Shown: in pieces, positions 52,094-62,183 of the stretch
Numbering within the stretch: position 1 is the first letter of the stretch
Layout of the letters: every line of letters starts with the position of its first letter
Program-made: the position numbers and the translations under genes
Notes under the pieces: model-generated
What the model was told of the DNA's origin: nothing
Databases searched by the model: none
What the model saw: the letters and a program-made list of their open reading frames with translations, nothing else
Assembly (NCBI GenBank): GCA_963710715.1
Contig: CAVQBL010000018.1
Coordinates: 124,001 to 188,000 of the forward strand
Direction: 5' to 3'
Origin: CAVQBL01 sp963710715
GTDB lineage: Bacteria > Pseudomonadota > Gammaproteobacteria > DSM-16500
DNA: 64,000 nucleotides

Positions 52094-53125
52094 ATGCGAA
52101 AGATGAATAACTTTCCGGACGAGGCTATTGTTACAGCAGCAAAGCATTTACGCGATATTCTATCGCTTGCCATTATGCACTCTCGTCAGCAAGCTGCAGT
52201 CATTATCTCCGATGCGCAAAGTCCTCTGGCTATTGCTCTCACAGAGTCTTATCGACGAGCCCTGCCGACGGCAACATTCATTGACTTCGATGCAGTGTCT
52301 CCTGCAGACATATTCGCTACTTTTAAAGCACTCGCATCTTCTGATCTAGTTGTTCTTATTCAGTCAACTAGCTTTCGTCTTAATGATTTTCGAATTCGTG
52401 TTGAGCTTTTCGAGCAGTCATTAAAGGTAATTGAACATCCGCATCTTGCTCGCATGTCAGGTTTAGAAGCAATTTATTACATTGAGTCATTGGCCTATGA
52501 CTCTGTTTATTTTCGTGGTGTTGGTCACGCGCTCAAACAGTTAATTGATCGTGCAAGCAGTGGAGTCGTTGATAGTGACGGTGAACGTCTTGTTTTTGCT
52601 TCGCCTTTTGAATCAGCAAAACTAAACATAGGTGATTATACTGGCATGAAAAATATTGGTGGTCAGTTTCCTATCGGCGAAGTTTTTACGGAAGCGCGGG
52701 ATTTAGAATCAGTTAATGGGCGCGTTCGTATCTTTTCTTTTGCGGATAGCGCATTCATGGTCAATAAACCTAAAAATCCGATTACACTGGTTGTGGCTAA
52801 GGGACGTGTGACAAACGTGATTGATTCAACGCCTGAGTTTGATAAGGTACTTGCTGCTATTCGTGCAGATGAAGAAGAGGTATGGCTGCGTGAACTTGGT
52901 TTCGGTATGAATCGTGCATTTTCACAAGACCGAATGGTCAGTGATGTCGGCACCTACGAACGTATGTGTGGTATCCATCTGTCTCTAGGCGCGAAACATG
53001 GCGTGTATAAAAAAGCTAATTTCAAACGTGGAGAGACGTGGCATCATGTTGATGTTTTTGCGGTTACACACTTAGTCTATCTTGATGATATTGTTGTGTA
53101 TGAAAATGGTGCTTGGCGGGTTTAA
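52094..53125 (+). CDS. M29-aminopeptidase-like protein
   Basis: The protein is about 343 residues from the ATG at 52094. Its C-terminal half has features of the M29/AmpS-like metallopeptidase fold: GGQFPIGEVFTEARD, ELGFGMNRAF and GIHLSLGAKHG, with conserved Glu and His residues as in that family. The N-terminal half (RDILSLAIMHSRQQAAVIISDA) fits the family's first domain. Whether it is a peptidase is not shown. Its codon use and higher G+C look different from the neighbours, which suggests separate acquisition. Confidence 0.5.
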   Translation: MRKMNNFPDEAIVTAAKHLRDILSLAIMHSRQQAAVIISDAQSPLAIALTESYRRALPTATFIDFDAVSPADIFATFKALASSDLVVLIQSTSFRLNDFRIRVELFEQSLKVIEHPHLARMSGLEAIYYIESLAYDSVYFRGVGHALKQLIDRASSGVVDSDGERLVFASPFESAKLNIGDYTGMKNIGGQFPIGEVFTEARDLESVNGRVRIFSFADSAFMVNKPKNPITLVVAKGRVTNVIDSTPEFDKVLAAIRADEEEVWLRELGFGMNRAFSQDRMVSDVGTYERMCGIHLSLGAKHGVYKKANFKRGETWHHVDVFAVTHLVYLDDIVVYENGAWRV

Positions 53126-53396
53126 ATATTCAATTTATAGATAAATTACAAATTCAAGTGTTGGTAGATAATGTTACTGATTATATGTGCCCTAAGTCGC
53201 GCTCAATTGGGAAGTATCTATTTTGCGTAAGATAATACCTGTTATAAATCTTACGTAAAATAGAATTAGTTTGCTCTTGCGTAAGTTAGCCTGCATCTTC
53301 TAACTATTTAACCAGACCTGCCCAACAACCATCCTCCAACCCTTCAACAAGCCATCCTACTCCACGATAATTTGAGGGTCAGGAAACTAAAATAAC
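53126..53396. other. Non-coding stretch before the Xre/RES module
   Basis: No convincing ORF, RNA or repeat was seen in this part of the 389-bp gap. The rest of the gap holds the toxin-antitoxin promoter and operator. Confidence 0.4.
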
Positions 53397-53489
53397 GATC
53401 AAAATTGATCTAATTAAACCTACTGATTGTATTATTATTATTTTTAATAAATACTAATTATTTGAATTTTGATCAATTTAGGTTATACT
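53397..53489 (+). promoter_or_regulatory. Promoter and dyad operators of the Xre/RES module
   Basis: TTGAAT (53462-53467) and TATACT (53484-53489), 16 bp apart, form the promoter. The palindrome TTGATCAA (53469-53476) lies in the spacer. A related dyad GATCAA-AA-TTGATC lies at 53397-53410. Both share the GATCAA/TTGATC half site, so the antitoxin may bind both and repress its own operon. Confidence 0.6.
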
Positions 53490-53514
53490 TCAGGTTAGAA
53501 GAGGAGGGTAATGA

Positions 53515-53967
53515 ATGCCTATCATTATTTCAGAGATAAAAGCACCAAAATCCGTGAGAGGGAAATCCCCCTTATTAAATGCCTTATCTTCGAAATTTGA
53601 TCCATCAATAGCAGGACAAGCTATTGTGAATGGGCTTGAATACCTGAAAAGTCGGCTTAAATGGTCGGGCACTAAAATTGCTAATATTCTACATTTACCG
53701 GCTAATACCGTTAATACTTGGTTGAAGAATAAAAGAGTTCCAGTGAGTCATTCTGCATTGCACCCTGATATCCAAGTCATTATTCATTTGTTAGCGATAC
53801 ATCGAAGTTTAGAAGCAATGTTTGATGATCCTGCTCATCAACGTGCTTGGTTATCAACAATGCATCCAGAGTTAAATGTTGTCCCTGAAAAATTAATGGG
53901 CGAATCAATTGATGGGTTAATTTTTATTCGTCAATATTTAGACTATGTTAGAGGACGAGGCGCTTGA
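53515..53967 (+). CDS. Xre/MbcA/ParS-type antitoxin
   Basis: The 150-residue protein has an HTH region (about 48-75; SGTKIANILHLPANTVNTWLKNK). The C-terminal toxin-binding domain carries FDDPAHQRAWLSTMHPELN and SIDGLIFIRQYLDYVRGRGA, which is typical of antitoxins of RES-domain toxins. It has a GAGGAGGG ribosome binding site. Its stop overlaps the toxin start by TTGA (4 bp). Confidence 0.88.
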   Translation: MPIIISEIKAPKSVRGKSPLLNALSSKFDPSIAGQAIVNGLEYLKSRLKWSGTKIANILHLPANTVNTWLKNKRVPVSHSALHPDIQVIIHLLAIHRSLEAMFDDPAHQRAWLSTMHPELNVVPEKLMGESIDGLIFIRQYLDYVRGRGA

Positions 53968-54596
53968 TTGAACTTGCACGTATAGTTGAAAATCAGTCAA
54001 GTTTGTCGAGTTATCGCGCCACACAAAATGAAGAGCGTGCCCTTCAGCTTGAGTTACTTATCGAAATGACTAAACCAAATAATTTATACTCCAGGTGGCA
54101 TCCGCTCATAGCAACGCCATTCAGATATAGTCCACCACATTCTCCAGCACGTTTTCGGCCTCCTTATGGGGAAAATGTTTTTTATGGCTCATTGATAGAG
54201 GAAACAGCTCTTTATGAACATGCGTTTCATTTTATGAAGCAACGTATGCATTTAAAACTAAAAACAGATACAGGTGTTAGGACGATTTTTTTTATAGATT
54301 CAAATGAAAATAATTCTATCCTTATAAGAAATAATCCCGATTGTTCTGTCATTATGGATAAAAATGATTATTCTTCGTCACATCAATTTGTTACATCTCA
54401 TCCTAAAGCTACATTTATTATTTATCCATCTTGTCGTGATCCACATCAACGAGATAATGCTGCTGTTCTAGATATCAACCATTTAGAAAAAAATCCAAAA
54501 TGGGAATCTACTATTAAGTTTTTTTATGATAATCAAAAACAACAGATTAGCTGGCTTGATTACGATCTTCACATCCAATGGAGCCAGGTATCTTAA
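53964..54596 (+). CDS. RES-domain toxin
   Basis: The 210-residue protein starts with TTG at 53964, overlapping the antitoxin stop. The RES domain has FRYSPPHSPARFRPP, VFYGSLIEETALYEH with the Arg/Glu/Tyr positions of the active site, and a distal S-rich segment. Toxins of this kind degrade NAD+ when free of antitoxin. The pairing with the MbcA/Xre-type gene is the usual one. Confidence 0.88.
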   Translation: MIELARIVENQSSLSSYRATQNEERALQLELLIEMTKPNNLYSRWHPLIATPFRYSPPHSPARFRPPYGENVFYGSLIEETALYEHAFHFMKQRMHLKLKTDTGVRTIFFIDSNENNSILIRNNPDCSVIMDKNDYSSSHQFVTSHPKATFIIYPSCRDPHQRDNAAVLDINHLEKNPKWESTIKFFYDNQKQQISWLDYDLHIQWSQVS

Positions 54597-54619
54597 TAGA
54601 GAGTATTTGAGGGCTAGGC

Positions 54620-54837
54620 ATGGATGCTGAGTTACGTATAAATCAAAAGGCTTACAATAAGAATAAGGATTTAGTTGATAGGCTAAAAAAATACCTCCTA
54701 TGTATGATGAGTTTCTAACTGAAATTACGGCAGGAGCCAATGCTGTTAGTGTGTATAATACATCACTGAGAAATTGGACGGTTCGTGGCGAGCTTGTTCC
54801 CAGTCACGCCAATATTGGTATAGTTTATCAATTTTAG
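54620..54837 (+). pseudogene. Fragment of an outer-membrane/autotransporter-like C-terminus, frameshifted
   Basis: One frame reads MDAELRINQKAYNKNKDLVD from 54620. After the A7 tract at 54684-54690, a second frame continues IPPMYDEFLTEITAGAN and ends ANIGIVYQF at 54837. The alternating strands and the terminal aromatic residue suit the end of an outer-membrane beta barrel. The N-terminal part is missing, and a one-base shift at the A7 tract is needed. The identity is uncertain. Confidence 0.4.
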
Positions 54838-54848
54838 TTGTGCATAAT

Positions 54849-55595
54849 ATGAAGATATCAAAAACTTTTTTTATAATATTTTTACTTTTTTGGAGTTACA
54901 TACTTCTAATTCCTATTGTCTGTGAAGCAGCTGGGCAACAATGCGTTATATTATTGCATGGTTTAGCCCGATCACATTATTCTATGTCTGCGTTAGAATC
55001 AACTTTAAAACAGCATAATTATATAGTAATCAATGAAAATTATCCGTCCACTAAAAAATCAATTGAAGAGCTTGCAAATACATATATTCAGCCAATGATT
55101 AATAAATGCCAAAAATATCATCCTGAAAAGATAAATTTTGTTACACATTCATTAGGTGGAATCGTTTTACAGGAATATTTGAAAAAGCATGAGATTTCTA
55201 AATTATCTTATATTGTTATGCTTGGGCCGCCTAATCATGGAAGTCCACTTGCTGATTTATTGCATGATAATTGGTTATTTCGAATTATCACAGGACCGGC
55301 AGGCCAAGAATTGACGACTAATAGAGCAAGCGTTCCGAACAAATTGCATCTCGATCGCAAATACCACGTAGGAATTATAGCAGGGGATTTTAGTTTTGTT
55401 CCGTTCGGAAATATTTTCTTTCATGAAGCAAATGACGGTAAAGTAACTGTTTCGAGTGCGCAAAGGAATAATATGCAAGATTTTATTGTTTTACCGGTGA
55501 GTCATACATTTATGATGAAAAATCTTTTAGTCAAGGAACAAATTTTATATTTCCTTAATTTTGGGAAATTCATACATAAAAAAAATAAATTATAA
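54849..55595 (+). CDS. Secreted alpha/beta hydrolase (lipase-like)
   Basis: The start is set at the ATG at 54849; the longer frame runs through the upstream fragment. The 248-residue precursor has a signal peptide (hydrophobic 6-26, cleavage near CEA/A). The oxyanion part is ILLHGLARS, the nucleophile elbow THSLGG, and GPPNHGSPLAD follows, as in lipases and PGAP1-like esterases. The acid (DGKVTV) and histidine (SHTFM) follow in order. It would hydrolyse lipids or esters outside the cytoplasm. It is next to a decayed barrel fragment and an RES module. Confidence 0.82.
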   Translation: MKISKTFFIIFLLFWSYILLIPIVCEAAGQQCVILLHGLARSHYSMSALESTLKQHNYIVINENYPSTKKSIEELANTYIQPMINKCQKYHPEKINFVTHSLGGIVLQEYLKKHEISKLSYIVMLGPPNHGSPLADLLHDNWLFRIITGPAGQELTTNRASVPNKLHLDRKYHVGIIAGDFSFVPFGNIFFHEANDGKVTVSSAQRNNMQDFIVLPVSHTFMMKNLLVKEQILYFLNFGKFIHKKNKL

Positions 55596-55749
55596 AATGT
55601 AGAAGTTTGAAGTTGGCTAAAATCAAAATTCGTTAAATCAATTTTTTTACTGTTCATTGTCAGATTCTCCAAAGTTATTAAATTATAACAAGTTAAGGAA
55701 TCTGACACAGTTATTTAAACACTACCCCTAATTCATTCTTCTAAAAAGG

Positions 55750-57390
55750 TTAAGGTGTAACTCTTGTTGTTATCTCTTCTTTTTCTTCTAATTTCAATGT
55801 ATTCAATAAATTTTTAGCAGATGATGATGCCGCAATTGCTCTGCTATTCGGGTTAATGTTAAGTTCGGGGCATTCAATAGATGTAATATATAGTTTTTCT
55901 TGTGCTTCGGATGAAAGTTCTCTAATGGGTAAAGAATCGCGTGGTTTTCTACAACGAAAGAAAAAGGAACAATATTCTTCCCTCATGCAAAAACCAGAGA
56001 CAGTCATTGTTCCCAAAATGAGAGCTAATGTTAATGCATATTTGAAAAAATCATAAAGAAGATCAGGAAATTTTTCAGGTCTATGTCGTGTTGTGTGTGT
56101 CGCATCATCCAGCCAGCATTTTATTAAATATATCATGCAACAAAACATACCTATTGAAACTATGAATGTTCTAGAGAAACCCTTCTGAAGGTTTGACTGA
56201 AAGCGCATATAGAGATCTTTTTTTTTCTCTAATTCCTGATCAATCTGCTTTGTAAATTGTTTCAGCGTTCTTAGCTTTCTGTGTGGAGCTATCTTTTCTT
56301 CCATTTCGAAATAAAAACTAATAAAATATTCTCGACATGTCAAAGAAAGGTTGAGTATGTCAATGTCATGAAGAAAGAGAAACTTGAATTTGTCAGTGTT
56401 ATGATGAAAGCTATTGTCTACAAGAATCCGCAGTGGATCTGGAGAAGGAAATGGTTTTTCGATCTTTCGATTAACTGCATTATAGATTAATCTTTCACGA
56501 GTAGAAGGTAGTTTTTCATCCGTTAAAAAAATATTTTCTTTTAAAAAAGAATTTTGTCTATGGCTTATAGCCAGCTTTAAAGGCTCCAGTCCGTAGCCAA
56601 TTACAGAAAAAGTAACTAAATCATGCTTACCTTCTTTCAAAGCTTCTTCTAAAAATGGCTCTTTCATTTCGTTAAGTAAGCAAAAATCTTTTTCCATTAA
56701 AGCATTGTTCGCTAATGCTAATGAATTTTTCAAATCGGTTTTTTCTTTGGCTCCTTTATATTCTGGTTGTTTAATGCTTTGGATTTCCTCAACTGGCTTA
56801 AGGGTGTTAAAAATTTCTAAAAAGGTAGTTGCAATTTCATTTAATTTTAATTGGTTCGCTAAGTTAATAAATCCTTTAAAGTTTTCTAGTAGCTCCTTAT
56901 AAATCGCAGGTTCGTATTTCTTCAAGTTTTTAAGTTTAGGAGCAATTTTTTTAATAAATGTTGTGCCATATCGGTCATGGTAGTGAGTAATGTTCCAAAA
57001 TAACATCGCTTGAACAATAGTAAGCTCTTGTCGTGTTTCCTGGTTTGTTTTTGCATCTGCTATAGTCAGTATTTGTTCTACTAAAGGATGTTTATATTTT
57101 CTTGCTAATTCAATAGGGGATAAGCAAGCATCATCATTTTCATCATTTTTGTTTGCTTTTATTTTTTTTCTAACAGCTAAATTAACATCAGCACCAGCAT
57201 ACAATGACCATAAAATTACATTTAGCAGACCTTGTTTTGCAGCAAACCGTAAAATAATATTGATATCAATATTTCTTCCCAATTTAATGGCGTCAATTAT
57301 CTTTTTAGTATTGTAACTAGCAATGTTTTTATGCAACATAAATGAAGTTGGCCCTAATGGTCCTAATAATATTGTATGATTATTATACAC
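55750..57390 (-). CDS. Ankyrin-like/F-box-like membrane protein (546 aa), effector candidate
   Basis: The N-terminal third has ankyrin-like helical pairs (LLNVILWSLYAGADVNLAVRKK; SPIELARKYKHPLVEQIL). The middle is helical, with DILNLSLTCREYFISFYFEME near 345-370, which resembles an F-box-like helix pair. Two membrane segments (about 415-433 and 455-475) follow, with coiled helices before them and a Ser-rich tail. A decayed paralogue lies at 49953-51018, so the family has expanded and decayed here. The function is not known. There is no signal peptide. The gene ends the accessory region just before the tRNA fragment. Confidence 0.65.
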   Translation of the reverse strand: MYNNHTILLGPLGPTSFMLHKNIASYNTKKIIDAIKLGRNIDINIILRFAAKQGLLNVILWSLYAGADVNLAVRKKIKANKNDENDDACLSPIELARKYKHPLVEQILTIADAKTNQETRQELTIVQAMLFWNITHYHDRYGTTFIKKIAPKLKNLKKYEPAIYKELLENFKGFINLANQLKLNEIATTFLEIFNTLKPVEEIQSIKQPEYKGAKEKTDLKNSLALANNALMEKDFCLLNEMKEPFLEEALKEGKHDLVTFSVIGYGLEPLKLAISHRQNSFLKENIFLTDEKLPSTRERLIYNAVNRKIEKPFPSPDPLRILVDNSFHHNTDKFKFLFLHDIDILNLSLTCREYFISFYFEMEEKIAPHRKLRTLKQFTKQIDQELEKKKDLYMRFQSNLQKGFSRTFIVSIGMFCCMIYLIKCWLDDATHTTRHRPEKFPDLLYDFFKYALTLALILGTMTVSGFCMREEYCSFFFRCRKPRDSLPIRELSSEAQEKLYITSIECPELNINPNSRAIAASSSAKNLLNTLKLEEKEEITTRVTP

Positions 57391-57536
57391 AAAAACATCG
57401 AGTTCCGTAAGGTGTTACTGTTGGACTCGAACTTCACTATCAAAGAATTCGTCTACATAGATTGATCTTAATAAATGGTTGGTGCTAAGTATTTGATTTA
57501 TAATGCGTGATGGGGTCAGGGCTGACCCATGAATTG

Positions 57537-57578
57537 TGGGCCCACTAGGACTCGAACCTAGGACCAAAGGATTATGAG
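57537..57578 (-). other. tRNA-Met (CAT) 3'-half fragment, probable attachment-site remnant
   Basis: On the minus strand the sequence reads, from the anticodon loop, CTCATAA, the anticodon stem 3' strand TCCTT, a variable loop, the T-arm with stem CTAGG/CCTAG and loop TTCGAGT, and the acceptor strand TGGGCCC with A. The 5' half is absent, and the bases before the loop do not pair with TCCTT. The break lies exactly at the anticodon loop, as in many tyrosine-recombinase attachment sites. A GGGTCAG-GG-CTGACCC hairpin lies just beside it at 57513-57528. No integrase gene is in the window. Confidence 0.75.
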
Positions 57579-57757
57579 TGAATTAGTTAATTTTACTGAA
57601 AAAATATAAATTATTCTAGTCAGTTAATTATTTTGACATTTTTTGAAATCACACCTTCTATCAATCTCTGTAAATATCCCCTCTATTCTATGCTTTTTTT
57701 GGCACGATTACGCCAGAATTACACCTGCGACATAAGTTTTTATTTATCACGAATAAT

Positions 57758-59026
57758 TTACACTGTACTGCCATTTAATAAGGCTTTAGATCCACTCGCT
57801 TGAAGTAGTTTTGTCCGTGTGCCTTCAATTTCAGTCTCAACACGCGCTAGATTGCGGAATGCTTCTCTTAGATCGATTAAATCACCTTCTAAAGCAAAAT
57901 AACGTTTTTTTGCTGTATCAAACGCTTTGATTGCTAAATCAAATTCATACTTCAAATGTTGTAATCGTACTTTTGAGGAACGAATAATTTCATCATATTT
58001 CGCATTCATGATGCTTAAAGACTGCTTTTCTGCATCTAATTCTTTCTTGCTGGCTGACGCTAATGCTTGTGCACGATGAATTTCACCGCTTGTATGTAAA
58101 TCTAAGAGGGGAAAAACAATACCAATTCCAGCAGCATAAGCTTTTTTCTGAACCAGTTTGGCATCTGCCATTGCGCCAACACTTGCTACAGCTACAATTT
58201 TTGGATAAAACCCTGCTTTTTGCTGCTTTAATCTTGCTTCTGCGACTTTAGTACTTACCAGTGCGCGTGCTAAAAGAGGGCTTGATTCCATACTCATATT
58301 AGGGTTGAGTGCACTTGTTAATTGGTTGGGCAGAGGAGGGCAAGAAAAAGTATTGTCTGGAATCCCCATAATGGCAGCAAGTTCATGAATCGCCTCATTG
58401 AATCGTACGGCAAAAAAGGCTTGGGCTGTCTCTGCTTCTTCTGTTTGTGCCTTAGATAAATACCTGTCTACGATAGAACGCTGTCCTGTATTAACAAACT
58501 TTTGTGCTTCTCGAGTAATGATTCCTGATTCATGATTTAAGTGTTTCCATGTATCTCGCTGTGTTCTGAAAAAAGTACAATCATAAAATGTTCTTAAAGC
58601 CAGCTGCTTTACTTGATAAGTTGTTACTCGGGTATCTTGTCGACTAAATTCAGCCTCATGTTTTGAAGCTTCAACATCATAATAAGTACGACCAAAATCG
58701 TAAATGATTTGTTCAGCGACCAATCCTGCGCCATATCCTGAACGGTAGGGAGAGCCCATTAAACCTGTTATATTTGTTTCTGTTGATGAGCCAGGGAAAC
58801 CGGTGCTGTCAATTACCTCAGCGCTTACTTTAGGAAAATAATTTGATTTAGCGATATCAATGGATTTTTTTGCAGCAATTTCATGGAATCGCGCGGCTGA
58901 TAATTTTGGACTATTTATTTCAGCAAGATGCATCACTTCATCAATCGACATGGGTCGTTTTTCACTTGCCCATAGAGCAGATGAAAAAAAAGTTGCTGTA
59001 ACTATTAATAAAATATTTTTTTTCAT
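57758..59026 (-). CDS. TolC-family outer-membrane efflux protein
   Basis: The 422-residue protein has a signal peptide (cut near LWA/SE) and two repeats of long helices typical of TolC-like proteins, with EINSPKLSAARF near 35-46 and a matching second repeat after residue 230. It forms an outer-membrane channel for the efflux pump. Its start overlaps the stop of the RND gene by ATGA. It is intact, whereas its RND partner gene is frameshifted. Confidence 0.88.
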   Translation of the reverse strand: MKKNILLIVTATFFSSALWASEKRPMSIDEVMHLAEINSPKLSAARFHEIAAKKSIDIAKSNYFPKVSAEVIDSTGFPGSSTETNITGLMGSPYRSGYGAGLVAEQIIYDFGRTYYDVEASKHEAEFSRQDTRVTTYQVKQLALRTFYDCTFFRTQRDTWKHLNHESGIITREAQKFVNTGQRSIVDRYLSKAQTEEAETAQAFFAVRFNEAIHELAAIMGIPDNTFSCPPLPNQLTSALNPNMSMESSPLLARALVSTKVAEARLKQQKAGFYPKIVAVASVGAMADAKLVQKKAYAAGIGIVFPLLDLHTSGEIHRAQALASASKKELDAEKQSLSIMNAKYDEIIRSSKVRLQHLKYEFDLAIKAFDTAKKRYFALEGDLIDLREAFRNLARVETEIEGTRTKLLQASGSKALLNGSTV

Positions 59027-62000
59027 CCCGCTATCCTCTGTGTCTTATGATGGTGAGTTCGTATAATAAGACGATAAAGAACCGGGACAACAAACAATGT
59101 TAGTAGTGTCGAAACAAGTTGTCCCCCAATGACTGCGCGACCCAAAGGAATATTTGCTTCAGCGCCATGCCCAAATCCAATCGCCATTGGCACTAGTCCT
59201 AAAATAGCTGCAAGCGATGTCATGAGAATAGGGCGCAGCCGTGCTTTCGCACCCGACACAATTCCCTGATTAATATGGTCATGTAGTTTTGTATGGTGAA
59301 TCATAAATTCAATTAATAATACTCCGTTAGCAACAGCAATTCCAATCATGAAGATTGCGCCTATGGCTGCCTGAATACTAAAATATGTATTGGTGAGCAC
59401 TAACATGAGTACAATTCCAACAAGTCCGAGTGGTACAGTTGCCATGATAATCAATGGTAGTAAAAAAGAACGAAATTGGACAACCAAAATAAGATAAACT
59501 AACACAGCCGCTAAAATAAATCCTCCTCCCAATGACTGTACTGAATTCTTCATCTCAGAAATTTCACCTCGGATATTAGCAGAATAATTTTGAGGAATAT
59601 CGGATTGATTAATAATTCTAAGGACATCATTAGACAACCCACCGATATCACGTCCCTGTGCATCCAAATAAAGGCTAATGACCGGTCTAAAATTGACATG
59701 ATTAATCTGAGTCCATCCAGTCGTTTTAGTCATAGTTGCTATTTGATTTAATGGAAGTGTGCGTTCGCGTTCAAATCCTTTTATGGGAATATTTGCAAGC
59801 TGTGTGAAATTTGATACTTCTTGCTGGGGAAATTGAACTGCTAAGAAATAATCAATCCCAGTTTTAGGATCTACCCACAAGTTATTGGTAGCAAAAGTTG
59901 AACTGCCTGTCACAGCGCTATCAATATTTTTTATTATCTCATCCGTAAAAATTCCTAAATCCATGGCTTTTTGTCGATTAATATCCACATAAATAAGAGG
60001 ATCATCGAAACGTTGTTGAACTCTCACATCCACAGCGCCGCGTAATTTTTTAATTTTTTCTACAAGCTGAAGTGCAATATCATAAGAAGTTTTAAGTTCA
60101 GGTCCTTCTATTTCTATGTTAATCGGTGCTCTTTGTCCCATATTCAGCGCTGATGTGAGTAATCCTCCCAGTGCAACACCCATTTGTACTTGAGGAAACT
60201 CATTACGCACATGTTCACGGATGATTTTTGTAATATTGTGAAGTATGAAATCTATCACTGGTTAACTCAATATTAAAGAACACATCTTGTGTCCCTACAT
60301 TGGGAGTAAATGCAGCTGGAAATCCATATCCAATACCTGCATTGGCTATAATCATTTTCAGATCATGTGGATCAATCCATTCTCGCAGTTTTTTATCAAA
60401 CTCTTTTGCAAATGCTGTTGTTAATTCGATGCGTGTGCCTGAAGCAAGTCTCATATCAAGAACAAAATTTCCTGCATCCGCGCGAGGAAACAGCTCAGTT
60501 CCTATGTAGGGTGTTAACAGTATTCCAAAAATAAATAGACCAGCTGCACCCGCTAAAACTGATTTACGATGATGCAATGCTCGGTTAAGCATCCGCCCAT
60601 AAAATTCAGTCAAATTGTGTATTATGCTGTGCGTCCAACGAAAAAAACCAGGTAATTTTTCAACTGAAAGCGGACGCAAACATCGTGATGCAAATAAAGG
60701 CATCACTGTCATAGCTGCAATATAAGAACCGATCATGACAAACATGACAGCTTTTGCTAAGGGTGTAAAAAGAATTTTTACAATGCCTGTCAAGAATATC
60801 ACTGGAAATAAAACGATGAGTGTTGCTAACGTTGAAGCAAGAACGGGCATGGCGACTTCTGAAGCACCTTCAAGTGCAGCGTGTCGCGGTGAGAGTCCTC
60901 CTTCTAATTTTTTGCTAATATTTTCCAAGACAACAATTGAATTATCAATTAACACGCCGATAGATAATGCAAGCCCACCTAAAGTCATTGCGTTGATTGA
61001 TTGGTTATATGCCTTTAAGCCAATAAATGCTACTAGGAGAGAAAGTGGCAGTGAAAGCAAGATTCCGAAAGTTGCTCTAGGGTTACCCAGGAAAAGAAAA
61101 ATCATTATCGCAGCTAATGCACCACCTAGTAAGGCTTCTTCAGCGATACTATTAATAGCATGGCGAATAAAGAATGATTGATCTGCCACAAGAATAAGTT
61201 GAGTTGGATTCGTCGCACTTAAGATATTTTCAAGCTTTTTCATTGCTTTTCTAACTTCATCGACAACACGAATTGAATTTCCTCCCGGCTGACGGTAAAC
61301 AGGTACATACACTTGTTCTTCGCCGTCTATCAAAACAACATTTGTCTGAATTAATCCCGCATCTTCTGCATGACCAATATCCTTAAGATAAATTGGAACG
61401 CCATATTCTGCTCGTAATGGCCAATCATTCATTTCTGAAATATTTTTAACTAAGGCATTACTTTCTATTTGATAATCATAATCACCAATTTTAATGTCTC
61501 CTGATGGAATAAATGTATTGAGACGGGATAATCTGTTTAACACACTGACCGGGGAGAAGTTATATTGCCTTAATTTCTGGGGATCTAAATAAACAACGAT
61601 CTCGCGCAATGTTCCTCCCATCACTGTTGGTGCCATGGCACCTTGTACTGACTGAATCACATTCCGAACTTCATAGCGCGCTGTATCATAGATATGCTCG
61701 ATAGTTTGATTATTTTGTTTTACAACAACGAGAGCCAATGGAATTGCGGCCATTGGATCAAAAAGGAATGATATAGGGAGGCAATGTCCCTGGTGGTAAT
61801 TGCCCTAAAACTGACATAACTAAAGAGGTAGTTTGTGAGATGGCAAAATTTTGATCTGTTTCGGGCGTAAAAAAATTCTTTACTATACTGACTCCCACTA
61901 ATGATTTTGATTCTTGTCTTGCCATGCCAATTGCTTGACCTGTGTTTCGTTCAAAACGTGCTGTTAAAGTTTGTTCGACATCTTTTACAGGCATCCCTGG

Positions 62001-62183
62001 ATAAAATGAAATGACTTGAACAGCGGGAAGATTAGCGGAAGGTAACAAATCTTTTGGTAATTTAAAAATTGCAAGAGTACCGAGAATAACAACGATCAAA
62101 CAAACAACCACAATTAAATGTGGGTTTTCGATGGCAATAGAAACTAAATTTTTTGATCCATAGCTTCCATTCTGTTCATCCAT
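59023..62183 (-). pseudogene. RND efflux transporter gene (HAE1/AcrB type) broken by two frameshifts
   Basis: Three frames together give a complete ~1050-residue RND pump. The first (62183-61758) ends in GTLPPYIIPF and stops; removing one T from CCTTTTTGATCC would read IPFDPMAAIPLA into the second (about 61753-60215). The second shifts near 60230-60250 into the third (to 59023), which continues IIREHVRNEFPQVQ. The visible parts include VLIDNSIVVLEN in TM4 and a full C-terminal TM bundle. The periplasmic adaptor gene usually found upstream is absent. The gene is coupled to TolC. It is either a recent pseudogene or affected by two indel errors. Confidence 0.85.
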
